Assembly (NCBI GenBank): GCA_023415895.1
Contig: JAEZJA010000168.1
Span: 1 to 9,009, forward strand
Length of the DNA: 9,009 nucleotides
Source: Bacillota bacterium
Lineage (GTDB): Bacteria > Bacillota > Clostridia > Oscillospirales > Acutalibacteraceae
Direction of reading: 5' to 3'
The notes under the pieces are model-generated. The model was not told the DNA's origin, did no database searches, and saw nothing but the letters and a program-made list of their open reading frames with translations. Shown here one piece after another: positions 1 through 5,802 of the stretch. Both the position numbers and the translations under genes were made by a program. The first letter of the stretch is position 1. Every line of letters begins with the position of its first letter.

Positions 1-1000
1 CCAGCTTGGCGGCGCCGTTGTTTTCTTCCAGCACCCGCAGGATGACCGGATCAGCAGGATTTTCCATATACCGCTTGATAATACCATTGGCGCGGCGAAT
101 GGTCAATACCCCCTCAGTCACAAGATCCAGACCCCGGATATGCCCAATGGGGGGCAATTCCTCGTCGCCGCAGAGTTCGGTCACAACCTCACGGCCAAGC
201 ACGCGCGCTACCATATTGGCACTGGAACCCCCGCACACCACCTTGGCACCCTCGGGGGACATAAAGTCTACTACCGCCCGCTCGTCATCCTGCGGGAAAC
301 GCGGCGGGCCGGAAAACAGACTGACAATTTGTTCCGGAATCACCTTAATCGTGGCGACGGTCGTATCGTCGCCCGGCTGCTTCATATAGAGATCCTCGCA
401 GGCACCAAGCAGCGCGGAGGTCATGCGGGCGCTGGTCTCCTTGGTTTCCCAGTTGTCTTCGAGAAAGCTGCACACGCTTTCCCAGTTCCATCCAAGATTG
501 AGCGCCGCGCCGATACCGGCATACATGACGCCGTCGCTGATGAGTGTCAGCACGTCGCCGCATTCCACATCAAAGGTCGCCTCGCGGATGGATTTTCCGC
601 CCACCTCGCGCGTTGTATAGTCAATGGGATAGCCTACGCCCTCGTGGATATACAGACAGCCCGGGCTGTCAAATTCGGTCAGATAAGCCTTGCCGTCGTT
701 GGTGAGCTTGAGAATGGAAAAGGTGGAATAGGCCAGGTTTCTGACCTTGCACACCGGCAGGGTATGGATGATGGTATCCACCGTGTCTTCCAGTGTCGCG
801 CCCGATTTCATCATGGTGGAGATGATTCTGGCGGTCAGCGTCGCCAAGATATTGGCCTTGACGCCGCTGCCCAGTCCGTCGGACAGCACCACAATCACGC
901 CATCGTCAATGCTGACGACCTCCACCTTATCGCCGCAAAGCTCTTCGTTCTTTTTGTTGAGACTCTTGCTGGTCACATCATAATACACTCGCCCGCTCAT
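1..1000 (-). CDS. SpoIIE/PP2C-type serine/threonine phosphatase linked to the [FeFe] hydrogenase (partial, C-terminus beyond left edge)
   Basis: The frame reads without a stop from an ATG at base 1000 down to the window edge, giving 333 visible codons; the C-terminus is missing. Residues about 22-220 look like a SpoIIE/PP2C phosphatase core. There is an SDGLGSG motif at 40-46 (metal-binding Asp41), an ISDGV motif at 154-158 (Asp156) and GDDTT at 210-214 (Asp211/212). These are the acidic positions that bind the Mn/Mg pair in this family. A further roughly 110 residues (224-333), including VVCGGSSANMVARVLGREV, lie outside the phosphatase core and I cannot name that domain. The start is supported by AGGGGGTG eight bases upstream; an ATG seven bases upstream of the chosen start runs into TGA after three codons. 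It is the third gene of the operon, 44 bp after the hydrogenase-like gene, so it is the likely signalling output: dephosphorylation of an unseen phosphoprotein. The protein appears cytosolic, with no signal peptide or membrane segment. Confidence 0.88.
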   Translation of the reverse strand, partial: MSGRVYYDVTSKSLNKKNEELCGDKVEVVSIDDGVIVVLSDGLGSGVKANILATLTARIISTMMKSGATLEDTVDTIIHTLPVCKVRNLAYSTFSILKLTNDGKAYLTEFDSPGCLYIHEGVGYPIDYTTREVGGKSIREATFDVECGDVLTLISDGVMYAGIGAALNLGWNWESVCSFLEDNWETKETSARMTSALLGACEDLYMKQPGDDTTVATIKVIPEQIVSLFSGPPRFPQDDERAVVDFMSPEGAKVVCGGSSANMVARVLGREVVTELCGDEELPPIGHIRGLDLVTEGVLTIRRANGIIKRYMENPADPVILRVLEENNGAAKL

Positions 1001-1008
1001 GGTTCCAT

Positions 1009-1016
1009 CACCCCCT
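1009..1016 (-). promoter_or_regulatory. Ribosome binding site of the phosphatase gene
   Basis: AGGGGGTG on the minus strand lies 8 bases before the ATG at 1000. It fixes the start and shows that the gene is translated independently of the upstream hydrogenase-like gene. Confidence 0.75.
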
Positions 1017-1044
1017 AGATACAGGCTGTCACGTGGTTTGTCGT

Positions 1045-2793
1045 CTACCGCTCGGCCTCACTCAGAATCTGCTTTTTCAGATTGTTGAGAGTCACCTTGG
1101 TTTCGGCCGTCGTCTCGCCCAGCAGGCTGGCGATCTCCTGCGCCGCGATCATCTGCTTTTCAATGACCTTCTGCGTCATCTCCGCCGCCTCCAGCCGCGC
1201 CTTGTACAGCTCTTCCCTCTGGCGTTCCTCCTGGGTCACATCCTTAAAGAAGCCGATCACCAGATCTTGTCCAGGCGCATAGACCAGTGTTTCGAGAATG
1301 ATCTCCTGCTTGTCGGACAGACTGATCTTTTTATCGGTAATGCCCGATCGCGTCTCAAAAACCTCAAGGAAATCCGCCGGATCCATTAATTCATACAGAT
1401 CGGCCTTGAGTGCCTCGCTGCGTGAAATGCCGAAGCGCTTCTGAGCGGCGGGGTTAAACTCCACAATACGCAGATCACGATCCACCGCAATGACATAGTT
1501 GGGTGTTACGCTGAGGGTTACGCCGCTGAGTGACTGTGCGAGTTCAGCCATATACGGCAGACACATATACAGCTCGGCTTTTTTGCGATAGACGGCGATC
1601 GCCTTATCCCGACAGGTCGCATACCCGCAGGATCCGCAATTAAGCTCCTTATCGGGCGTGGGCTTGCCGATCTCGGTTAATATTTTACGGATGGTCTGCT
1701 CATCCGGTTCCTCTTGAGTGTAATCGTCCGCCGCAAAGGCACACGATGGTGCCGGAGTGGGTGGCGTGGACAGCCTCGTCTGCGCCGGAGCCAGAACGTA
1801 ATTTTCCACTTCAAAGCGCGCATGGCACAGACTGCGGCGCTCCGCGGGAATCAGCGGGCCGTTGACGCAGCCTCCGTCGCAGGCGTTGAGCTCGATAAAC
1901 AGACGTCTGACCCGTCCTTCACGTTTATCCTTTTGCAGCTCCTGCAGGCAGGCCATTACATTGTCCAGTCCGCTGACGCTCATTGTATGATAGCCGTTGC
2001 AGGTGCGCAACCCGACATCCTCCTGGGACTGATGCTGCACATCGCGCACAATGCCATCGGGAATGGGATAGAGGCCGGAAAAGGGCGCTTCACCGTCTGC
2101 GGCCGCCTGTTGGCTCAGATCGGTGGTCTCGATAGTCATACCGCGATCACGCAGCAGATCGTCCAGCTGCCGAAAGGACAATACCCCGTCGGCAAACTCG
2201 GGATGGTCGTCGATTTCCTTGATCTTGGACAGACAGGGCCCAATGAAAACGACACGGGTATTCTCTCCGTCCCGCTGCTTGATACGGTGGCCGTGTGCCA
2301 GCACCGGCGACACAACGGGCGCCATATAGTCAATAAGCTCGGGATAATATTTGGTGATGAGCATGTTGACCGTGGGACAGCAGGTCGTCAGGATGACCGG
2401 CATGCGTCCATCCCGCATCAGCTCGCGGTAAGCCGCCGTCACTTCCTGTGCCCCGACAGCGGTCTCTTCCACCGCATCAAAGCCCAGAGCTGTCAGGGCA
2501 TTATACAGCGCCTCGCGGTGCTCAACCTTGTAAACGCCGATATAGGAGGGAGCCACACTGGCCACCACGCGCGTATGCTGTTTATCCGTCAGCCAGCCCA
2601 GGATGCGTGCGGGATCGTTGACGACCGTTTTGGCACCCTGCGGACAAACGTTGATACAGTGGCCACACAGAATGCACCCATCAGCGAGCACCTCCACGCG
2701 GTCGTTGATATAGCTGATGGATTTAACGCTGCAATGCTTGAGACATTTATAGCAATTCTTGCAGTTGGCTTCCTTGACTCTTATGTATGCCAT
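1045..2793 (-). CDS. PAS-domain [FeFe]-hydrogenase-like protein (putative sensory, group C type)
   Basis: The protein is 582 residues from the ATG at 2793. In order it has: two ferredoxin-type [4Fe-4S] motifs (Cys11/14/17/21 and Cys40/43/46/50); an H-cluster domain with TTCCP at 136-140, GPCLSKIKE at 185-193 and ELNACDGGCVNGP at 301-313; a Pro-rich linker about 340-362; an extra Fe-S motif with Cys386/389/394/411; a PAS domain about 430-520; and a predicted coiled coil about 518-582. All four expected H-cluster cysteines (139, 187, 305, 309) and the proton-path Cys138 are present. The Met before the second-motif Cys of catalytic enzymes is Gly here, and the third motif lacks the usual GGG. 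The PAS domain with no kinase or methyl-accepting output, next to a phosphatase gene, fits the putative sensory group C hydrogenases. It probably senses H2 or redox state in the cytosol. AGGAGG is 10 bases from this ATG but only 1 base from an ATG at 2802; an in-frame ATG at 2847 would overlap the upstream gene. Confidence 0.9.
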   Translation of the reverse strand: MAYIRVKEANCKNCYKCLKHCSVKSISYINDRVEVLADGCILCGHCINVCPQGAKTVVNDPARILGWLTDKQHTRVVASVAPSYIGVYKVEHREALYNALTALGFDAVEETAVGAQEVTAAYRELMRDGRMPVILTTCCPTVNMLITKYYPELIDYMAPVVSPVLAHGHRIKQRDGENTRVVFIGPCLSKIKEIDDHPEFADGVLSFRQLDDLLRDRGMTIETTDLSQQAAADGEAPFSGLYPIPDGIVRDVQHQSQEDVGLRTCNGYHTMSVSGLDNVMACLQELQKDKREGRVRRLFIELNACDGGCVNGPLIPAERRSLCHARFEVENYVLAPAQTRLSTPPTPAPSCAFAADDYTQEEPDEQTIRKILTEIGKPTPDKELNCGSCGYATCRDKAIAVYRKKAELYMCLPYMAELAQSLSGVTLSVTPNYVIAVDRDLRIVEFNPAAQKRFGISRSEALKADLYELMDPADFLEVFETRSGITDKKISLSDKQEIILETLVYAPGQDLVIGFFKDVTQEERQREELYKARLEAAEMTQKVIEKQMIAAQEIASLLGETTAETKVTLNNLKKQILSEAER

Positions 2794-2803
2794 TGCGCTC
2801 ATT

Positions 2804-2809
2804 CCTCCT
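2804..2809 (-). promoter_or_regulatory. Ribosome binding site that decides the hydrogenase-like start
   Basis: A consensus AGGAGG on the minus strand sits 10 bases before the ATG at 2793 but only 1 base before the ATG at 2802. It lies downstream of the in-frame ATG at 2847. The protein therefore most likely begins MAYIRVKEANC. Confidence 0.75.
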
Positions 2810-2839
2810 GTCCCGTATCCTCTTGACTGCCAAAGGGGA

Positions 2840-3091
2840 CTATTCACATTTGCTCACATAGTGTTTAAAAAAATGATCGACTATATCTAGGGTCACGCCA
2901 TAGGTTTTGTCGTCATATTTGACACAAACGCCCTGTTCGGCGCAATGTCCCATGCAAAAGGAGCCTTTGAGCTCGATCTGATCCCCCAGCTCAAACTCCT
3001 CAATCAATTCCTTGAAACGCTTGATAACCTCGCGTGAATCCTGCAAATGACAGGAGCTCCCCACACACACCATCAGATCCAAACCAGTCAC
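2840..3091 (-). CDS. Small thioredoxin-like [2Fe-2S] ferredoxin (NuoE C-terminal type)
   Basis: This small protein of 83 residues (from GTG at 3091) has a C-x4-C pair (Cys9, Cys14 in VCVGSSC) and a C-x3-C pair (Cys46, Cys50 in FCMGHC). That is the ligand pattern of the thioredoxin-fold [2Fe-2S] domain of NuoE and HydC-type subunits. Cys56 and Cys82 are additional. It is about half the length of full NuoE, which has an extra N-terminal helical part, so it is the stand-alone domain. It is the first gene of the operon, 46 bp ahead of the hydrogenase-like gene, and probably exchanges electrons with it or serves as its redox input. The start is uncertain. GTG 3091 directly abuts the purine-rich AAAGG, whereas TTG at 3082 lies 6 bases after AGGGTGA and ATG at 3073 lies 15 bases after it. 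The Cys motifs are kept whichever is used. Confidence 0.87.
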   Translation of the reverse strand: MTGLDLMVCVGSSCHLQDSREVIKRFKELIEEFELGDQIELKGSFCMGHCAEQGVCVKYDDKTYGVTLDIVDHFFKHYVSKCE

Positions 3092-3103
3092 CCTTTCTCT
3101 CTC

Positions 3104-3127
3104 AAGACGGCACAGCCATGCCGTCTT
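3104..3127 (-). promoter_or_regulatory. Hairpin in the 5' leader of the hydrogenase operon
   Basis: A perfect 9-bp inverted repeat, AAGACGGCA / TGCCGTCTT (3104-3112 and 3119-3127), encloses a 6-base loop. It falls within the predicted leader RNA between the promoter at 3166-3194 and the first start codon, ending 12 bases before the GTG. No U-run follows on either strand, so it does not look like an intrinsic terminator. A role in mRNA stability or translation control is inference. Confidence 0.55.
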
Positions 3128-3165
3128 CCTGTTACGTTATGGACAGACCTCTGCCCGATAGTTTC

Positions 3166-3194
3166 AGTATACTTGATTGTTATTTTTTTGTCAA
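3166..3194 (-). promoter_or_regulatory. Sigma-A promoter for the hydrogenase operon
   Basis: On the minus strand a perfect TTGACA (3189-3194) is followed after exactly 17 bases by TATACT (3166-3171), which matches the consensus at 5 of 6 positions. The spacer is rich in A. Transcription would begin near 3159 and leave a leader of roughly 68 bases before the first gene, containing the 3104-3127 hairpin. Confidence 0.8.
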
Positions 3195-3239
3195 TGTATA
3201 TTCCTGCACAAATCGGTGATTCTGTGACAAAACACGCCC

Positions 3240-3258
3240 ATCAATCGGTATTATTGAT
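3240..3258. promoter_or_regulatory. Inverted repeat between the divergent promoters (candidate regulator site)
   Basis: ATCAAT (3240-3245) and ATTGAT (3253-3258) form a perfect 6-bp inverted repeat with a 7-base gap. It lies about 45 bp upstream of the -35 of the leftward promoter, where an activator could bind. No regulator family is recognised from the sequence, and a repeat of this length could be chance in AT-rich DNA. Confidence 0.3.
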
Positions 3259-3331
3259 CTGTCCAAACAGTCCAATTGTGCGGTAATGGGTAAAGCGGAT
3301 GGATTGTTGAACGCATGTGAACGGATTTTTT

Positions 3332-3342
3332 GACACATTGTC
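3332..3342. promoter_or_regulatory. Secondary half-palindrome, possible second repressor site
   Basis: GACA (3332-3335) and TGTC (3339-3342) are inverted around CAT. The hexamer TGACAC starting at 3331 recurs at 3354 in the main palindrome, 23 bp away (about two helical turns). It lies just upstream of the -35 of the TetR promoter. A weaker second operator is possible but unproven. Confidence 0.35.
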
Positions 3343-3344
3343 GA

Positions 3345-3373
3345 TTGAAAAGCTGACACGTGTGTCATATAAT
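3345..3373 (+). promoter_or_regulatory. Sigma-A promoter for the tetR-ABC exporter operon
   Basis: TTGAAA (3345-3350) is separated by exactly 17 bases from a perfect TATAAT (3368-3373). Transcription should start near 3380. The spacer is almost filled by a palindrome (3354-3367), so a bound repressor would block polymerase. Confidence 0.82.
3354..3367. promoter_or_regulatory. Probable TetR-family operator inside the promoter spacer
   Basis: TGACAC (3354-3359), GT, GTGTCA (3362-3367): a perfect 6-bp inverted repeat with a 2-base centre, placed precisely between the -35 and the -10 of the promoter that drives the adjacent TetR-type gene. Position and symmetry are what autorepression by a TetR dimer would need. 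That this protein binds here is inference. Confidence 0.6.
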
Positions 3374-3387
3374 AAAAAGCATGTGAT

Positions 3388-4014
3388 TTGTTATTGTGCA
3401 AGGGGGGATCGGTCATCACTGAAAAGGGCAATGAGAAAAAGCGTCGCATTGTGCAATGTGCTGCGCAGGTTTTCATGAGACAGGGCTATTCGAGCGTCAC
3501 CATGACGGACATCATTGAGGAAACGGGTATCAGCCGTGGAGGCATATACCTATATTTTCGCTCGGTGGATGAGATCTTTGCTCAGGTGATACGCGATTAC
3601 GATGCCGAGCGGCTGGAAGCCATTCGCACGGCAGTAAAGCAGGGCGGAGAATTCTCCCTGCTGCTGGACACCTTCTTTGATAACCGCAAAAATGCCCTGC
3701 TGCAAAGGGAGCACAGCCTGCGCCGCGCGATGTACGAATTCTTTCTGTGCCACGGGCAGGATGCCTGCCAGCACCACTATGCCGAGCAATTAAAGAACAA
3801 GACAGCCATTCTGACCGAGATTCTGCGCTGCGGATGTATCCACGGCGACGTTCCGGAGCAGCTGTCCTCCACCGTTGCGCTGGCATTGGAAGGCATGGGC
3901 ACCGTCACGCTGATGCAGGATGTCGACCCTGACACGCTCGACCGGCAGTTGGCTTATCTCAAGCAGCTGATTGTCTGCGAGCTTGCCGAACGAAATGGAG
4001 TGCTACGTCTTTGA
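3388..4014 (+). CDS. TetR/AcrR-family transcriptional regulator, probable repressor of the ABC exporter operon
   Basis: Up to 208 residues. Residues about 18-64 form a TetR-type N-terminal DNA-binding domain: a first helix KKRRIVQCAAQVFMRQGY, then SSVTMTDIIEETGISRGGIYLYF with the recognition helix at 49-57. The rest (about 70-205) is a helical, variable ligand-binding and dimerisation domain, so the inducer cannot be predicted. The gene sits 33 bp upstream of two ABC exporter genes on the same strand and behind a promoter carrying a palindrome, which suggests autorepression and drug- or metabolite-induced release. The start is unclear. The listed TTG (3388) and another TTG (3394) lie upstream of the only good Shine-Dalgarno (AAGGGGGG, 3400-3407). 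The in-frame codons after it are GTC (3412) and ATC (3415), and the nearest ATG (3431) is out of frame. The real N-terminus is probably near 3412-3415. Confidence 0.88.
   Translation: MLLCKGGSVITEKGNEKKRRIVQCAAQVFMRQGYSSVTMTDIIEETGISRGGIYLYFRSVDEIFAQVIRDYDAERLEAIRTAVKQGGEFSLLLDTFFDNRKNALLQREHSLRRAMYEFFLCHGQDACQHHYAEQLKNKTAILTEILRCGCIHGDVPEQLSSTVALALEGMGTVTLMQDVDPDTLDRQLAYLKQLIVCELAERNGVLRL
3400..3407 (+). promoter_or_regulatory. Shine-Dalgarno of the TetR gene, without a standard start after it
   Basis: AAGGGGGG is the only strong ribosome-binding sequence ahead of the TetR reading frame. Four and seven bases downstream the in-frame codons are GTC and ATC rather than ATG, GTG or TTG. This leaves either an upstream TTG or a non-standard initiator. 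Confidence 0.5.
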
Positions 4015-4034
4015 TTTTGAAAAAGTATACCTAC

Positions 4035-4040
4035 AGGAGG
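4035..4040 (+). promoter_or_regulatory. Ribosome binding site of the first ABC exporter gene
   Basis: A consensus AGGAGG lies 7 bases before GTG at 4048. It settles the GTG as the start and gives a 33-bp gap after the TetR stop codon. Confidence 0.8.
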
Positions 4041-4047
4041 TCCTATT

Positions 4048-5802
4048 GTGCTCAACGAGTTTAAAAAGCTGACCCGCAGCATTCGGCAATACAAAAAGGC
4101 TGCCGTCATCACGCCGGTACTGGTTGTCTTTGAAGTCATTATTGAATGCCTGATTCCCTACATCATTGCCCTTCTTGTCAACCGCATCAAGGATGGGTGT
4201 GACTTTCGTGAACTTGCTCTGTATGCCGGTATTTTGTTTGTAATGGCCTGTGTATCTCTGGCCTTTGGAGGAATGGCGGGAGCCACCTGCTCAACGGCTG
4301 CCTGCGGCCTGTCCAAAAACCTGCGCAAGGATATGTTTTATCAGATTCAGCGCTATTCCTTTGAAAATATCGACAAATTCTCCGCTTCTTCGCTCGTTAC
4401 GCGTATGACAACCGACGTGACCAACGTACAGAATGCCTACATGATGATTATCCGTACGGCCATCCGCAGTCCGCTGATGTTCCTATTTTCCATCATCATG
4501 GCTTACATCATGGGTGGCGTTTTGTCCCTGATGTTTGTGATCGTCGTGCCCATTCTGCTCTTTGGTCTGGTGATGATCGGTCGCGCCGCCCTGCCCATGT
4601 TTAAGCGGGTATTCCGTAAGTACGATACGCTGAACAATTCCATTCAGGAAAACATCAAGGGTATTCGCGTGGTCAAATCCTACGTGCGGGAGGATTATGA
4701 AAAGCAGAAGTTCGGCAATGCCGCCGAGGATATCCGCGGCGATTTCACAAAAGCCGAGCGAATTGTCGCGCTGAATGGCCCTCTGATGCAATTCTGCCTG
4801 TATATCAATATGCTGGTCGTGCTCTTCTTCGGCTCCTATCTGATCATCAGCACCAGCGGTGCGTATTTGGATGTGGGAGAATTTTCCGCCATGCTGACCT
4901 ATGGCTTCCAGATTCTCAACTCGCTGATGATGCTGTCCATGGTCTATGTCATCATCACCATTGCCGAAGAATCCACCCATCGTATCGCTGAGGTACTGGA
5001 TGAACAGTCGGCTCTTACGGATAAACGCGATCCCGTGCGCACCGTGCGCGACGGCTCTATCGATTTTGACGGCGTCAGCTTCAAGTATTCACAGCACGCC
5101 AAACGTTTTGCACTTTCGGATATCCATCTGCACATTGCCTCGGGTGAGACAGTGGGCATTTTGGGAGGAACCGGTTCTTCCAAATCCACGCTGATTCAGC
5201 TGATTTCCCGCTTATACGATGTGACCGAAGGCTCGGTCAAAGTGGGCGGCGTCGATGTGCGGGATTATGAGCTGGAAACGCTGCGCAACCAGGTTGCCGT
5301 TGTGCTTCAGAAAAACATTCTCTTTTCCGGTACGATCAAGCAGAATCTCCGCTGGGGCAACAAGGATGCCACCGACGAGCAGTTGGTCGAAGCCTGCAAG
5401 CTCGCACAGGCGGACGAATTCATCCGCAGCTTCCCCGACGGCTATGACACCTACATCGAGCAGGGCGGCGCCAATGTGTCGGGCGGACAGAAGCAGCGCA
5501 TCTGTATTGCCCGCGCACTGCTCAAAAGACCCAAAGTCCTGATTCTGGACGATTCCACAAGCGCTGTGGATACGCGCACAGACGCTCTCATCCGCAAGGC
5601 CTTCCGGGAATTCATCCCCGAGACCACCAAAATCATCATTGCCCAGCGTGTCTCCTCTGTTCAGGATGCGGACAAGATCGTCGTGATGGATGGCGGCCGC
5701 ATCACGGCTGTGGGCACCCATGAGCAGCTGCTGGCTTCCAGTGCCATCTATCAGGAAGTTTACCTGTCTCAGAGTAAAGGAGGCGCGAATGATGCCGAAT
5801 AA
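4048..5802 (+). CDS. ABC exporter half-transporter (permease-ATPase), degenerate-site subunit
   Basis: 584 residues, normal for a half-size exporter. The N-terminal half has about six membrane segments (near 19-44, 57-80, 133-155, 157-180, 243-268 and 280-306). The ATPase domain follows from about 337: A-loop Tyr347, Walker A GGTGSSKST 373-381 (Lys379; the usual last Gly is Ser378), Q-loop Gln421, signature VSGGQ 477-481, Walker B VLILDD 497-502 and D-loop SAVD 505-508. The catalytic Glu after Walker B is Asp502, and the H-loop His is Gln533 (IAQR). Those two changes mark the degenerate subunit of heterodimeric exporters such as BmrC or TM287. The partner is the next gene, which overlaps it by 14 bp. 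Located in the cytoplasmic membrane, it probably exports a drug, lipid or peptide. The substrate cannot be read from the sequence. The GTG start has an AGGAGG 7 bases upstream. Confidence 0.93.
   Translation: MLNEFKKLTRSIRQYKKAAVITPVLVVFEVIIECLIPYIIALLVNRIKDGCDFRELALYAGILFVMACVSLAFGGMAGATCSTAACGLSKNLRKDMFYQIQRYSFENIDKFSASSLVTRMTTDVTNVQNAYMMIIRTAIRSPLMFLFSIIMAYIMGGVLSLMFVIVVPILLFGLVMIGRAALPMFKRVFRKYDTLNNSIQENIKGIRVVKSYVREDYEKQKFGNAAEDIRGDFTKAERIVALNGPLMQFCLYINMLVVLFFGSYLIISTSGAYLDVGEFSAMLTYGFQILNSLMMLSMVYVIITIAEESTHRIAEVLDEQSALTDKRDPVRTVRDGSIDFDGVSFKYSQHAKRFALSDIHLHIASGETVGILGGTGSSKSTLIQLISRLYDVTEGSVKVGGVDVRDYELETLRNQVAVVLQKNILFSGTIKQNLRWGNKDATDEQLVEACKLAQADEFIRSFPDGYDTYIEQGGANVSGGQKQRICIARALLKRPKVLILDDSTSAVDTRTDALIRKAFREFIPETTKIIIAQRVSSVQDADKIVVMDGGRITAVGTHEQLLASSAIYQEVYLSQSKGGANDAE
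5776..5783 (+). promoter_or_regulatory. Ribosome binding site of the second ABC exporter gene
   Basis: AAAGGAGG inside the end of the first ABC gene lies 5 bases before ATG 5789 and 8 bases before the adjacent ATG 5792. It rules out the longer reading frame opening further upstream and points to translational coupling. Confidence 0.8.

Noticed and set aside
140..1018. Plus-strand open frame of 292 codons
   Set aside because: It is antisense to the phosphatase gene, which has recognisable PP2C motifs and a ribosome binding site; the plus frame shows no family motif.
1714..2826. Plus-strand open frame of 370 codons
   Set aside because: It is antisense to the hydrogenase-like gene with its clear Fe-S and H-cluster motifs; its translation is low-complexity antisense sequence without recognisable domains.
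3104..3127. Hairpin as an intrinsic terminator or attenuator
   Set aside because: No U-run follows the stem on either strand and no competing antiterminator pairing was seen; kept only as a leader hairpin.
3205..3235. Possible Rex/CRP-like site (TGTGA-type words) near the leftward -35
   Set aside because: The words TGTGAC and GGTGAT are direct-like and do not form the inverted TTGTGA-N6-TCACAA arrangement.
3180..3476. Minus-strand open frame of 98 codons in the divergent intergenic region
   Set aside because: It covers both promoters and the start of the TetR gene, has no convincing ribosome binding site and resembles no known family.
5690..5788. Longer N-terminus for the second ABC protein
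   Set aside because: These codons lie inside the first ABC gene, are unlike a transporter N-terminus, and the AAAGGAGG at 5776-5783 points to ATG 5789 or 5792.
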